A program made the position numbers and the translations under genes. Shown in pieces: positions 1 through 24,889 of a stretch of 64,000 bases of DNA. The notes under the pieces were generated by a model. It was not told the DNA's origin and did not search any database. It worked only from the letters and a program-made list of their open reading frames with translations. Each line of letters starts with the position of its first letter. Within the stretch, counting starts at the first letter, position 1. Source of the DNA: Certhia americana (taxonomy: Eukaryota > Chordata > Aves > Passeriformes > Certhiidae); the NCBI GenBank assembly GCA_018697195.1, contig CM031859.1, positions 55,641,262-55,705,261 of the forward strand, read 5' to 3'.

Positions 1-53
1 ACACCCAGCAGTTGCTTGGTTTTCCAATCTTTGTATTTTTACTTGTTTTGTAG

Positions 54-217
54 GTGATGTGCCAGTGGGTGGAAGACTTGAGAAAAGGGTTGTGCAGGTT
101 CTGGTTCCAGTCTTTACCTATCTTGTTTAGTTTCATGGAAGTTGTTGTTGTTGGAGTTGTTGGAGCAGCTCTTATTATCAAAGTCTTAAAGGTGATTCTC
201 CCTTCCTGTGAAAGAAA
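54..217 (+). CDS. GINM1: GINM1 penultimate coding exon (membrane segment)
   Basis: Open throughout in the frame starting GTG ATG TGC; 164 nt. Encodes the juxtamembrane region and membrane helix. Acceptor TAG at 51-53, donor GTAAGT at 218-223. Confidence 0.78.
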
Positions 218-2216
218 GTAAGTAATTTTTGTAATTTTTTTTTTTTTTGCTGTGATGAAGACAAAATATTGATTAAAAGAATCTTCTAAGAAGCAGGCCC
301 ATTTTGTAGGATAATAGTAGCCAGAATTCAATGAGAAAGCTACTGGTAACTTTCCATTCCAAGAGCACTTCAGACACATAGGCATTTCAGAGAGACATAG
401 GAAAGTATTTCATTGGAAATGTCTTTAGCTTTGCTGTCATACTGCCAAATTTTTATCAAGTCTTCTAAGGACTACATTGTGGGATGCTATTAACATAGTT
501 CCAAGAAAGGAGGGTAGAAACTAGGGCTAAACAAGTGTTTTCATTCCAACATCTCCAAATCTTTTCGTACTCCTAGCACGCTGGAGTTTTACAGCAGTTC
601 TGAAAGGCCTCAAATTTGGCTTCGCAAATTTGTGGGGGAATTCTCTAAAGGTGAACTTACCTCTGTAGACAGCTTCCAAGCTGCAGTGACTGGTGCTGGC
701 ATAGGTGGCAAGAAGCCACAAATAAAACTGCCTGCCTGCAAGGGCTGTGTCCACTTGGTGTGCTACCAGCAACACTAACATTTTTCAGGAAAGCAAGGTC
801 TCAGAACAAGGGGTGGAAATGTGAATTAGTAACTGCAGGTAATAAATCAGTGTAGATTTAGTGCTGGAATGGGCAAGCACACGCACTTCAAAGCAGCCTA
901 AGTCAGCTTTGGAAGAGCTGTCCCTTGGAACTTTATGTTCTTTGGGAAGGGACTGACAGCACAGCCTGCTTCATCAGTCCTGAGCACAGCTGATGTTCTT
1001 CAAATGCAGCTGATCAGCTGTGCCTCTGAATGGCTCTGCATTCAGTTAATTTATGGATTTTGAGTGGCCTTGGTCCTTCTGACAAACTGGGAAAATGGAG
1101 GATTGGAAGATCAGGAAGGTTGGAAATTGCAGTGACAAAAGAGGCAGTGCTTCCCCTGGCATTCGCCTGGCAACCAGGAAGCATGGGAGGGCTTCCCTGG
1201 TTAGAGCAGAAGCAGTGGAGAAACACTTTGTACTTTCCCCAGCACTAAGCAGCTTACCACTGGCAGTAAGTAGCTTAACACTGCCATGTATGAAACTGAA
1301 CTAAGTAGACCTGGGAAAAAAAACTGTAATCCCAACATACTCTTCAGCAAAGTGGATGATGGCCTGTCCATAGCAGAGGTCAGTATGGGGCAGAGGAACC
1401 AGCTTGCAGTAATTTCTTTTCCAGCTGAGGAACATGGGGCTTGCTCATGCCTTGTTAGGGTGCATAAAGAAATTGAACCACCCACTCCACTTTAAAAAAA
1501 CAAACCAACCAGGAAAAAAACCTCAAAAAACAAACCATAAACCACACAGTAATTTTCTTATTACAGGATCTACAGCCTGCAGAAATCATAACTGTCAATT
1601 ATGACAGTAATTTTCTTGCTACCCGTGTAAAGTGGTCCTCTAAACAATGGTAATAGTTTTAACTCAGTATTGTAAACCAGTAAGAATGAGCAGAATATCT
1701 CATCTGGTGAATGACAGTTGCAGATCTGAGTTGGGGCCTCATCCCAAGTCTTTAATGCCATTCTACATTACACTGATAAAACTGGGGGCTGTTGCTGAGT
1801 CCTGGAGAATCAGCTATAGGTTCTGACAGCAAACAGTTTTAGGCTACTGTGAAACTGAGCAGATAGAGCCTACACTGCTGTCATTTCAGATGTAGAAACT
1901 GGGCAAAGGGAGCCCTCAGAAACCACAGCCAGTATATTTTGGAAGGATTTTTCATTGCAACATCATGTAAGAGGTATTATGAGGATAATACTTAGTTGAT
2001 GCATTGATTTAAACTAAGTTTGGAGAGTTTAAGAGTAAGTCTTAATTTTTAGAACATAGAATCGTTTTGTGTATTGTTTTCTAATGCCAGGTAACCTTAC
2101 CTTTCAGAGGCATCCTTCTCCTGGATCAAGTCAGCTTTGTACCTGTGACTACCATCAGCCTGCCTTCAGACCTTTCAGATAGGAAAAATAATTTAGATGA
2201 AAAAGCCTGTACTTAA
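54..2216 (+). CDS. GINM1: GINM1 (glycosylated integral membrane protein 1), C-terminal part
   Basis: Partial gene: only the last two coding exons lie in the window (54-217 and 2108-2216); earlier exons are off the left edge. Exon 54-217 follows a TTTTGTAG acceptor, ends at a strong GTAAGT donor and encodes a tryptophan- and cysteine-rich stretch followed by a hydrophobic membrane segment (MEVVVVGVVGAALIIKVLKV), then a short charged turn. The second exon joins in phase and gives a 36-residue cytosolic tail (VPVTTISLPSD region) ending at TAA 2214-2216. GINM1 is a single-pass membrane glycoprotein of about 330 residues whose function is poorly known. The call rests on the single membrane segment near the C-terminus and on its place tail-to-tail with KATNA1, the amniote gene order. 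I recognise the tail only approximately, so identity is likely rather than proven. Confidence 0.78.
218..2107 (+). other. GINM1 last intron
   Basis: About 1.9 kb intron with a GTAAGT donor and a TACCTTTCAG acceptor. No conserved coding segment or clear repeat recognised; short A-runs near 1494-1540. Confidence 0.7.
2108..2216 (+). CDS. GINM1: GINM1 terminal coding exon
   Basis: Begins AGGCATCC after CTTTCAG; joins the previous exon's trailing AA to make a Lys codon and stays open to TAA at 2214-2216. Encodes the cytosolic tail. Confidence 0.78.
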
Positions 2217-2400
2217 TACTGTACTTACTTTGGAGCTACTGGTTTTTAAAAACATGCTTTTAGTTGATCTGATATTTGGCACCTGATCTTAATTCCTTGT
2301 TTTTTCCTACTAAGAAAACTAAGTCAGTTGATTAATTGATAAAGGGCCACTCAGGCCGAGGCCCAAAGCTGACTTCCTTGTGCCTCTCCATAAACAAGCA

Positions 2401-2462
2401 GCCTTTTCAGAAGCTTCAGAATAGAACAGCTGCCTTTTCAGAAGCTTCAAAATAGAGCAGCT
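2401..2462. repeat. 31-bp perfect-length tandem duplication in the GINM1 3'UTR
   Basis: Units 2401-2431 and 2432-2462 both begin GCCTTTTCAGAAGCTTCA and are the same length, differing at only two positions, so the duplication looks recent. Confidence 0.9.
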
Positions 2463-3019
2463 TTCCACCCTGAGGGCTACCATTGGTTTTAACTTCTGTG
2501 AAGTCACTTTTGCACACCTCGGACAGGATGCTGGCTGCCTTTGTGCCCATAAACCACGTCAGCTTTCCTGACTAACAAGATGAAATTCAGGGTGTCCTTA
2601 ATCCGCAGATAGCATTCTTCAGAAAAAGATGAGGGAATACTGCAAACATCAGCTGTGCCTGCAAACCTAAGCAAAGCTGCCCTACCTGGTTCCAGGTCTC
2701 ATAGGGTCGAGTGTGTCTTGCAAGGAAGATACCACTACCAAACATTTGTGTTACTCAAAAGATCTGATATTTTATATATGTAAAACAAAAGTTTGAATGG
2801 CAGATATATATTTCAAGCACTTTATGTTTTTATGGTCCCTTCCACTCATAAAAATTGTTAGCAGTTGTAACCAGCTTGCTTTTCGTATCTGTGACAGCAG
2901 TACTCTATGAAGTACCAAAACAAAAATGAAAATTCCATTAAATTCTACAGAAATACTGGCTTACTATTGCTGAGTAGGCCCAGTCTACTCGTGCCAGTTT
3001 GTACTGTTAACATTTTTCA

Positions 3020-3025
3020 AATAAA
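3020..3025 (+). terminator. Polyadenylation signal of GINM1
   Basis: AATAAA followed about 20 nt later by the GT-rich stretch GTGTTCATTTGTG, the expected arrangement of signal and downstream element. Confidence 0.65.
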
Positions 3026-3045
3026 CATTTAAATTGTTTATTAGA

Positions 3046-6000
3046 CTGTGTTCATTTGTGCATTTATAATTAGGTAAAAGAGCAGTTTGCCAAACATTTC
3101 AGACTCATGGCACTATCTGTTTCATAGCTTTTCATTGTTCTTTAAAAAATTGTTTGCCAAAAGAACGAATAGGTGAAAAACCTCAGAACTATAACTATCT
3201 GGCACTAGAGTGAGCAGAGTTACCATCTGAGTGATCAGAATTACCTGTGTTTAGCTGGAGTTGTTAGAGTGAGAGGGAAAAGCTGGGATTCCCCCTCCTC
3301 CTGCCCTAAGGAAACATTATCATGAGTTTAATGAGATCCAAGTTACTCACATGCTGGTCCTTAACAGCTGGTCTGACAGGAACAACTCTCATTGTCTCAC
3401 TGAACTGACAGCACTGCAGTGATAAAAGGAACGTTTCTAACACTGACTTGTCCTTGTAGAAAAACCAAACCAAACCCCACCACCCAGCAGTGAGGTGCAG
3501 TACACACCACACCAGCTCAAGGTAATGGGGACTCTGCTCAAACTTCCCCTTGTTTTTTAATTTTATTTTTTGTTCTAGTACCTTGCTGGTGGCAGAGGGA
3601 TTGCCAGCTATGGCTGAACAGGAAACTGCTAGGATTAGCACAGGAATAGTGACTGCACAGAGAAGAGCAAGTCTTCAAATAGGTGTAGACAAACTTCTCT
3701 GTACGTGGATATTCCCCAGCCCCTCCATTAGTGAAGTTCAAAAAGAAGTGATGTACAAGGCTGAAGTTAGCTCCTGGAACAAAAAAAAAAAAAAAAATAG
3801 GATGGACAAGAAACACAGTAGTTCTCCCTTGGTGCACAAACACTGTAGGAATTATGCTGCTGATGGAAACTCGGCAGCTGTTAGCATGTGCTCTTTGCAT
3901 CCCTCCTTATGAAACTGGAGACCAAGCACCTGCAACAGCCACAAGATTTAGCTGTTCTAAACAGCTGCAGCAAATGCACGGCTAAGCCTGAAAGCGTTGA
4001 TACTGCTTCAAAACTTGGCTGATTTCTGCAAAGTCACAAAGCACTCGGAAGTATCGCCATCTGGTTAGTGAAATTCTAAAAATAGTGCAAATCTTGAACA
4101 CAGTAACTGCCAGACAGTTTCTGCTGCTTAATGGACCTGGAGATTAAGAAGTTAAAGCTTTTGTGTTTCTGCTTTAGCAGAAACTTTAGCATATGATTTT
4201 TCCAAATCATGTCTCGTGCCTTTCAGAGGAGTGCTACTCTGAGCTGTGACCCCTCTGAACTATTTTGTAAATCAATTAAAAAACTGCCTCACCCAACTAA
4301 GACAATAAAGGAGCAACTGTCCTGCATGCCAGTCATGGTAGGTCTCATTTTTCCAGGACATGTACTGATCAGTATACATGTGCCTCCTAGGAGAAGGAAG
4401 GTATGTGGAGAGACTGGGAACTGAAAAAAAACCCCAAGAAACCCATCTACCCAAAAAAATCCCATGTGAGATAGCAGTAGGTTCACAGAAACAGCAACAT
4501 CATCTCCTCAAAATCCTTCACTGCAGCCCTTCCTGCCCTCAGAACTGTGTATCACCATGTTGTGTATTCCAAACCAAAATGAACCTCTGAGCTACAAACT
4601 CAGCCTTTATCACCTTTTCTTTCCTACACGACACATTACAGAGATGTTAACTTTGTTCATTCAGAGTGAACAGGGCTAAACTACTGCTTTTAAGTTGAGG
4701 TTTACTTCAGGAGTTCTCAAAATATATCATACTTAGTCTACTTGGCCCCTTAATGGAGTGCTGCCGAGGACCAAAGCTTGCCTACTCTCCCTTCTTATGT
4801 GGGAGAGAGATTAAGTACTCTGGCTGGTTTGCAGTGAATTATAAAGAGAAATCCCCTGCAACAACAGCTGACAGCTACAATCTCATCCTTACATACAAAC
4901 AGAAAAATAAACATTAAGAGTACCTACATCTTCAAAATACTGCGTATTTTTATTAACTCTGTCTTTTATTGGACATACAAGATTACTCAAAAATAGTAAA
5001 TTTGTTTTCCATGCTGGAAATATAAGTCTGTAAATGCACACACCTATACTCACCTCAGCTTTTTCCTTTCATTTCTGGGGTCATCATGCCAGGTACACCC
5101 AGGGATTCAGGAGCTCTCACAAGATCTCAGTGTCTTACTTGAGCCTCATCACTGACGCTGCTGGAAGTCCCTTTTCAGCGTGTCCAGCTGTCACCCATGA
5201 CATAGTGATGAATTTTAGGCACATGAACAAGATGCTCACAATAATGGCATTTATACAGTTGCGTCTTTGAGATGCACTTGGCTCCTACTCAGACTGCAAC
5301 TTTGTGTTACCATTTGTCCTTCCCAACTACCTTGCAGCATCTGAAGAGACACATGAGCAGGGATTCCACAGCCAGCCTTATACAGCATGTATCTACCAGC
5401 TGGAACAAGTCCAGACCTATTTGATTCCTGAAAAATCATAGTCTACCCATAAGCAGAGCTACAGCTGGTTGCACTGGGAGGAGCTAGCAGGAAGAATTAT
5501 TTCCCAAACAGTAGAAGATGGCTAGAAATTAAAGATGATTTAGTTACAATTACCACTGTTCAGCAAAATCTAAACTTGTTACATGGATGGTTACTGCAGA
5601 ACCATTCTCAGGTAGTAAGTGGCATGTAGAAGCAGTTAAGTAATGAAAAACAACAATTTAGATTTTATGTCAATTGTAAAGCCAGGGTTATCAATTGAGC
5701 ACAAACACAACACATTCTGCCTTACCAAAATAACTGTGTAAACCAGGGCGCAACTCACCAGTCTAACATTTTGCTGCTTGCAGTACACCAGAGAGTCAAG
5801 GAAGAAACACCTATTTCAGAATTAATGCCAGAAAGCTTTTGATTTCTCAGACTAACAAGGAAACTAGACATGTGATCACTGCTGGCTGCACAGAATTAGT
5901 TTATACTGGCTGGACATATTTTAATATTATTTAACAGTTACTGTAAACCCATGATGATCATACCCCTTGCTCAACTTCACTGACTCCACTGACTGTTCCA

Positions 6001-6310
6001 GCATGAGGGTTGTTATTCCATATCTCAGCCTTTGCACAGGTTCTTTAACAACAGTTTTAAGATCCAAGATCAGCCAGGAAAGTTATCTGTGTAACTGCAT
6101 CTTATTTGTCCCATTTTCAAGTTCTCAGCATCCCTGACTCACTTAGCAGGGCTAGTTTGGGGGGTTTTATTGACACAACAATTTTTCAAGAGTAAATACT
6201 CTGATGAAAGCAGTTCTAGTATTAAAGTAATTTTAAAATCTTGAAAATCAGATACCATCAGCATTTGAGAAAAATGGGTGACTTCTGAGCTAGTTCAAAG
6301 AGAGCTAGAC
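3046..6310. other. Intergenic spacer between the 3' ends of GINM1 and KATNA1
   Basis: About 3.3 kb of AT-rich unique-looking sequence. Open frames of up to 120 codons near 3538-3912 occur on both strands, lack family resemblance and one crosses an A-run, so I do not call genes. No clear CR1 or SINE seen. Confidence 0.55.
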
Positions 6311-6333
6311 AGAACTTGCATTTTAAAAAAAGA

Positions 6334-6339
6334 TTTATT
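6334..6339 (-). terminator. Polyadenylation signal of KATNA1
   Basis: TTTATT on the plus strand is AATAAA on the minus strand, about 125 nt past the KATNA1 stop codon, implying a short 3'UTR of about 140-150 nt. Confidence 0.6.
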
Positions 6340-6462
6340 TAGACATCTGTTGCTCTTTCTCAAATTACAAAAGTTAAAAAGAGCACGCGGTGCACTGACA
6401 TATCACCAATTACTTCTAAAGCTGTTTTAAGACATAAGGTGGTTTCTTCAAGAGAAGACAAC

Positions 6463-19528
<13,066 letters not shown>

Positions 19529-19541
19529 GTTCAACATGAAG

Positions 19542-22500
19542 CTGAAAAAAAAAAATAGGAAATATTAAGGAAGTAAAAAACAGAGTACTGAAACAATTTT
19601 TTTTGTATTTTCATATGCTTATTACCACATTTGGCATATCAAAACACAGAAGCTGAGAAAATACTGGTTATAAAAAAAACAAATATCATACATATAGAAA
19701 GATAATTGATACTCTATTAGTAGAAATTAAACTTTTCACATCACAGCTTTGTTTCTTGTCATGGAGATTCTGTCAAAAAGCCCATGTAAAACATGTAGAT
19801 TTAAATGCAGTATTACAAGTCAAAATTGCATACTCTCATTATCTCTGTATTCTACTGTAAGATAAATTAGTATTTTACTGTGCCTGGCCTGTGCTGTGTG
19901 GTTTAAAAAAAAACAAGCAAAAAACACCAAACAAGCAATAAAATCAAAGCACTTCTTCCTAATGCATTATGTTTTGTTATCCTTTTTTTGTCTTAACATT
20001 CTGTGCATGTGAGTTCTAATAGCCCGATTTTGTCTTGTGGAAAACACTATTCTTCCATTAGCTTGATCTTACAATTCCTCAATTTTGTATAATATTTCTT
20101 TGAAACAAATATCCACCTTTCATGCCCAGCTTGTACCTTCCTATCACCATCATTTTTACACCTAAAAAGAAACCTGAAAAACATCAAAACCTGAAAAACA
20201 TCAAGGCTGTTTAAGTTATCACTGCAAGGTAAGCAAAAGCCACAATTAAACATGTAGTGTATAACTACCCATTTTATTTCACATATTGTTCAAACCATGC
20301 TGGTTTTCCCTGTCAGTGGTGCTTGTTTGTGTCTCTTTGGAGCAAACTACGAAGTGACTACTTCCACTTTGCAGCACTAACAGAATCTGCCCTTTTAGAT
20401 TGGAATAGCACAGAAATATTATTTATACTAGTACAGCAGAAGTAGACTCATTCTTTACAGTGCCACTGGCCACAAAGCAGTTGTCCCACATTATTGTTCG
20501 TGTCTTATATACCCCATCCCTTTCTCTAAGATACTGGTGCTGCCTCTGCTTTTCTTGTCTCTTGCACACCAAGAATTTCCCCACTCTCCTCATTATTTCC
20601 TAGCTAGGCACAGAAAACATTAAAATCAGAAAAAAAAAAAAAAAAAAGGAAAAAAAACCCCAAAAAAACAACCAACCAACAAAACAAAAAAAGCCTGCAA
20701 GAGAGTCATCCTGCTCTCATTTTGGTACCTGTACCCAGTGCCAGGAAGAAGCAACTGCAGACGAGCAATTCCAGCTAAGCCCTGGGATGAAGCATACTTG
20801 ATACAGATCAACTATTTAGAGAATGTAAGAAGCACTAAATTCACATGCGCAACAAACAGACTTAAGACTCAATATATTTCAAGACCAGGTCAGGGTCAAG
20901 TTCAGACACATTATCAGAGGTTTCAGAAGCCACTCTTTGAACACACCTGCCAACCTATTGCTACAATGTGAGCTCTCCATTGTAAAGAGGGGCTGCTAAG
21001 TACAAATCATACACGTTAGGGCTTTCACTCCTTTTTCTGTCCCCTTTCCAAGTAGTTTTTTGCACAGAAGCACAGCTCAAGCAATCTTGAGCCAACATCC
21101 TCTTCTTTTTTTGCTTCCTTCCTCTTCCTTCTCCATTTGCCCTTGGAGAAAATAGCTGCTGTCAAAATTCTCAGTCTAGAACAGCAAAACTGGCAGCACG
21201 GGAGCTGAAGACAGGCTCTGAGAGCCCACACCCAGCCCTGCAGAGGGGACCCGCAGGGGTGAGCAGGAAACCTGCTATCACAGAACCTACAGAGTGTAAT
21301 CTCACTCTGGCCAGAGACTCACCCAGCTGGCCATGATGTCTACAAGCTGATACAGTTAATGTGACCACCAACTACAAAGACTAACATATCCCAGGCTAAT
21401 TAGGCTTTGGAGACAGTTTGGCTTGGGAGTTTTGTTGGTTTTAAGCTCAGGAGGAAGAGCCAGAAGATGTTTGTCAACTGCTGTATGGATCACCACACAG
21501 ATGTTAACGAAGTTTTCCCTGCTGTATTTAGGAGCAAGCTTTTCCACTCCTGCTCATTCTACCAGATACACCTGTTTGCCTGTCTTGAGAATTCAAACCG
21601 ATGACTAACACTACTGAAATCACAAGTTGAGCAAGATGCTAATAGACATCTTAAAAATCAAGTAATAGCAAGTTACTAAAACCAAACTAGACTTTTAAAT
21701 ACAGAGAGAAGTCATAGATAACTTTTTTTCACTGAATGCTGTAGAGCAATCCAAGCAGAACAGCAACCTTATGTATACAGGAAAAAAAAGTTAGTAAGAA
21801 TAGTTTCATCTGGAAATCTAAAAGTAACTAGAATTTTAAAAAACAGACAAACAACAAACCCAAACAAAAAACCAAAACAAAATTAAAGAGGCCAAGTCAG
21901 AAATCTATGAAAGCCTGAGACCATAAGGATAGCACTACACATAATAAAAAAGTGAATGACATTTTCAGGTTAGAAAAGGCAAAGAATGTAAGGACAGAAA
22001 GTAGAAAGAGACATGTAAGCAGAATAAGCTAGCAACTTGCAGGAAGAAAGAAAAGAAAAAAGAAGTTGCTCACTCAAGTTTATAATGCTATTAGAATCTA
22101 CCTGTTTCATCAGTGCTATTGAAAATGCAAGGTAATGTGGTTGAAACTAGAAAACCAATTTAATTTGTTGCTTCATCTTGACTCATGAGAGCAAAAAGCT
22201 TGAAGTGACTTCCAAATACAAGGCTCTTGAATACAAGCGAGGCTGAAAAAGCTGCTGGCTCTGCTTTTGTCTGGACATACCACTGCTGCTGCCACTTCAC
22301 TTCAGGCAGTGACAGTGCTGATACACTAATGAGAGTCCACGGGTCTGCTGCACTTGTAAGTGAAGATGGCAAAGCAGCTCTAGGGGGAAAGAGGAGAGTT
22401 AGAGCACTAATCTGAAAGCAGACTGAAGTTTGTAGCAGAAGGTGACAATAGACTGGGGCAGCTTAGCAGGGTGGAGGATGTGGCAGAGGTATGACTACAC

Positions 22501-24470
22501 ACAAATCCAGAGATAAACTAGAACTGAAGGGATTAAAACTCCCACAAAACTAATCTTGCACTACTTAATAATTTTTAAAGTATTTACAAATACTCAGCAA
22601 TATCACATGTGTTTACAAATAGTTGGTGCTATCACGTAACAGGATGTCAAAGCAGCAGGTCTGCACTTATCAACCACGACCTTTCCATGAATCATGACCA
22701 GTGAAGTTATCTGTGTTCCAACAGCCACGAGCTCATAAAGTTTACAGTGAGCAGGATATAAGGAAAATAACCTCAGCATTTAGCCTTGCACATTTAATTC
22801 TTCACTGGGTACAGACACACAGACTTCACAACTGAATAATCATTCTACACACCAGCTGTGAGTATGTAAGTTCCCTGAAATTAACCCATCTCTAGTTACA
22901 AAGTACATTTTATCACTTGCTCCAAGGTCATAAAACATTTCTAGAGTATAAAACAGCCAAGTCCAGAAAGGGTTGAACTTAATAAAAACTTCAAGATCCC
23001 TACAGCTTGTGAGAATGAGGTTTTGAAACTTAGTTTTTCATTTCATTTGAAAGATACCAATTAACCATTATCAAGAAAACACTGGGGATAGTTCATGTTT
23101 TCCATAATAACTTTAAAAAAAATCATCACTAGAAATGACTGCAAGTAATTTCTGCTCACAGTCATATGTTAGAATCAATCCTGTAATACAAAGTCCCCCG
23201 AACTTTAAAAAATAAGAGATTGATATGCAGATATTAAAAGTGAATATCAACACTGGAGTGTGTCAATTACCGTGGTGGACCTGCTGACTCAAAGAACAGC
23301 ATGACCCATACATGGAAAATACCTCCAAGGAGTTCTCCACTCCAACCTTAATGTCTAGACTAAGCCAGAATTTTGAGCCCAAATTTTGGCAGAGCACACA
23401 TGTTTCCATTATTTCAGCCTGCTATACAGGCTCTGACATCAAAGCAACCGTGTAATATTAGCAAAGTTCTCTTGGCAAGCCAGATGAGAAAAAAACACCA
23501 CAAAGTAACAGCTTTCAGTAATCGGTTTTTACTGATGACACAATGGCCTGCATCACCTCCAAGTTGTCTTCGACCTTTATTACTCTTCTTCATAACATCC
23601 ATGGCCAGCAACACTTGGTATCAACAAGTGATTGGGTTGATTACTTGGGAAGAAGAGTTGCCAGACTTACTGGATACTAAACAAAATGGTTCTTTGAAGT
23701 AACTCCCCTTGTCATTGCAGATGCTGTGTTTAACAGTAACAGTAGCAGAAGTACCACCAGCAGCCACAAACATAAGCATGGCTAGCACTTTGTGCAAAAT
23801 AAAAAACATAAACAAAATCACTAGGTAGAGGTACACTGGCGGCATGCGATTTTATGTTTTCCAGGCTAAGCCTTTCAGAAGACTTTATGAAACAGGCCAC
23901 TTTCTCCCCATTTCAGGGGAGCTAGCATTCTTTTTGATGATCGATGTAAAATTAACACATTTCTCTGCAAGTTTAGAGAGCTCGCGGCTGAACAGATACC
24001 TGGAACTGCTGCCGGCAGCTTCTCCCTGTCTGGAGAGGAAACTTGCATCATCGCAGATTACCGCACACTAACAAAAAATCCCAAACCCAACAAAGCAGGT
24101 GGACTGTGAAGGGGACTTCAGAAGCAGTGCTCCGTGCCTGTGCCAGCGCCAGGAGCCCACCCAGGCGGGTTGAGGGGGCCGGGAGCGCCGGCCGCACACC
24201 TGCGGGCAGCGGCAGCCCCCGACGGTGATGCCCCGTGCGGCGCCGAGCACGTGTGACCCACAGCACAGCCCTGACATAATCAGCTCCGTGACATGGTCAC
24301 GGCTGTCCCGACAGCAGCCCCCGCCGCCCCTCGCCCTCCGGCCGCGGGGCAGAGCAGCCGGAGCCCGCCCGTGCCCGGGAACCCCCGGGGTGGCCCCGCC
24401 AACGGGGCGCGGCCATCGCCCCCCGCCCGCCTGTCCCTGCGGCCGGGGCCGACCCCTCTCCCTCACTTAC
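19542..24470 (-). other. KATNA1 first intron (4.9 kb)
   Basis: Joins the non-coding first exon to the first coding exon. Contains A-rich runs near 20630-20660 and a 17-bp tandem duplication at 20172-20205. No coding exon or clear transposon recognised. Confidence 0.75.
20172..20205. repeat. 17-bp tandem duplication
   Basis: ACCTGAAAAACATCAAA at 20172-20188 is followed directly by ACCTGAAAAACATCAAG at 20189-20205; one mismatch. Lies in KATNA1 intron 1. Confidence 0.9.
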
Positions 24471-24690
24471 TCCTCTCCGGAGCTCGCACCCGCGGCGGCG
24501 GCAGCAGCTCCCGGCGGCACCGGCCACGACCCCTTCGCTTCTTCCGCCCCCTTCCTCCCGCAGCCGCGCTGGCCCCGCCCCGGCCCTGCCCGCCGCCGCC
24601 TCCCGCCGCCGGCAATTTTTGAAGGCAAATCCGGCTGCGTCACTTCCAGGGAAGGGGACGGGGCAGAAGGGCCGCCCAGCCGGGCCAAGG
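24130..24690 (-). promoter_or_regulatory. KATNA1 CpG-island promoter with non-coding exon 1
   Basis: Abrupt change to very GC- and CpG-rich sequence. On the minus strand a strong donor GGAGAGGA|GTAAGTGAG ends a predicted non-coding first exon at 24471. An E-box-like CACGTG is at 24249-24254. Start site not determinable from sequence, but probably 24.5-24.65 kb. No TATA box seen. Confidence 0.75.
24636..24647 (-). promoter_or_regulatory. Composite ETS/CRE-like element in KATNA1 promoter
   Basis: Reads GGAAGTGACGCA on the minus strand: an ETS core GGAA abutting a CRE half site TGACG, a combination common in housekeeping CpG promoters. Functional use is inference. Confidence 0.45.
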
Positions 24691-24767
24691 AGCTGGTGTC
24701 TGTTTGAGCGTCATTACTGAAAGCGAAGAGCTGTTTTTTTGGTTTTAAATTTTAAAGAGTAGCGGGA

Positions 24768-24788
24768 AAAAAAAAAAAAAAAAAAAAA
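24768..24788 (+). repeat. Poly-A run of 21
   Basis: Uninterrupted adenines between the KATNA1 CpG island and the tRNA gene. Confidence 0.95.
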
Positions 24789-24811
24789 GAGGCGACGAGA
24801 AAAAGAGCAAC

Positions 24812-24882
24812 TGCATTGGCCGGGAATCGAACCCGGGCCTCCCGCGTGGCAGGCGAGAATTCTACCACTGAACCACCAATGC
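24812..24882 (-). tRNA. tRNA-Gly (anticodon GCC)
   Basis: The minus strand gives a full intronless tRNA: acceptor strand GCATTGG pairing with CCAATGC plus discriminator A, D-arm with A-box TGGTTCAGTGG, anticodon loop CTGCCAC (anticodon GCC) and T-arm B-box GGTTCGATTCC. A T5 run (plus A at 24800-24804) about 8 nt past the 3' end is a good Pol III terminator. It matches the standard vertebrate tRNA-Gly-GCC with no mismatch I can see, so it is likely functional. Confidence 0.96.
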
Positions 24883-24889
24883 CTGTGCA

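Larger units (their letters stand above)
2217..3045 (+). other. GINM1: GINM1 3'UTR
   Basis: About 0.83 kb from the stop codon to the predicted cleavage region just after AATAAA at 3020-3025. Contains a 31-bp tandem duplication at 2401-2462. The 3' end is inferred from the signal and the GT-rich sequence after it. Confidence 0.6.

Noticed and set aside
3538..3912. Overlapping 111-120-codon frames on both strands between GINM1 and KATNA1
   Set aside because: Both strands are open at once, one frame crosses an A-run, and no family or splice context is seen.
24225..24707. 160-codon open frame in the KATNA1 CpG island
   Set aside because: Low-complexity Pro/Ala/Arg peptide antisense to the non-coding first exon; no support.
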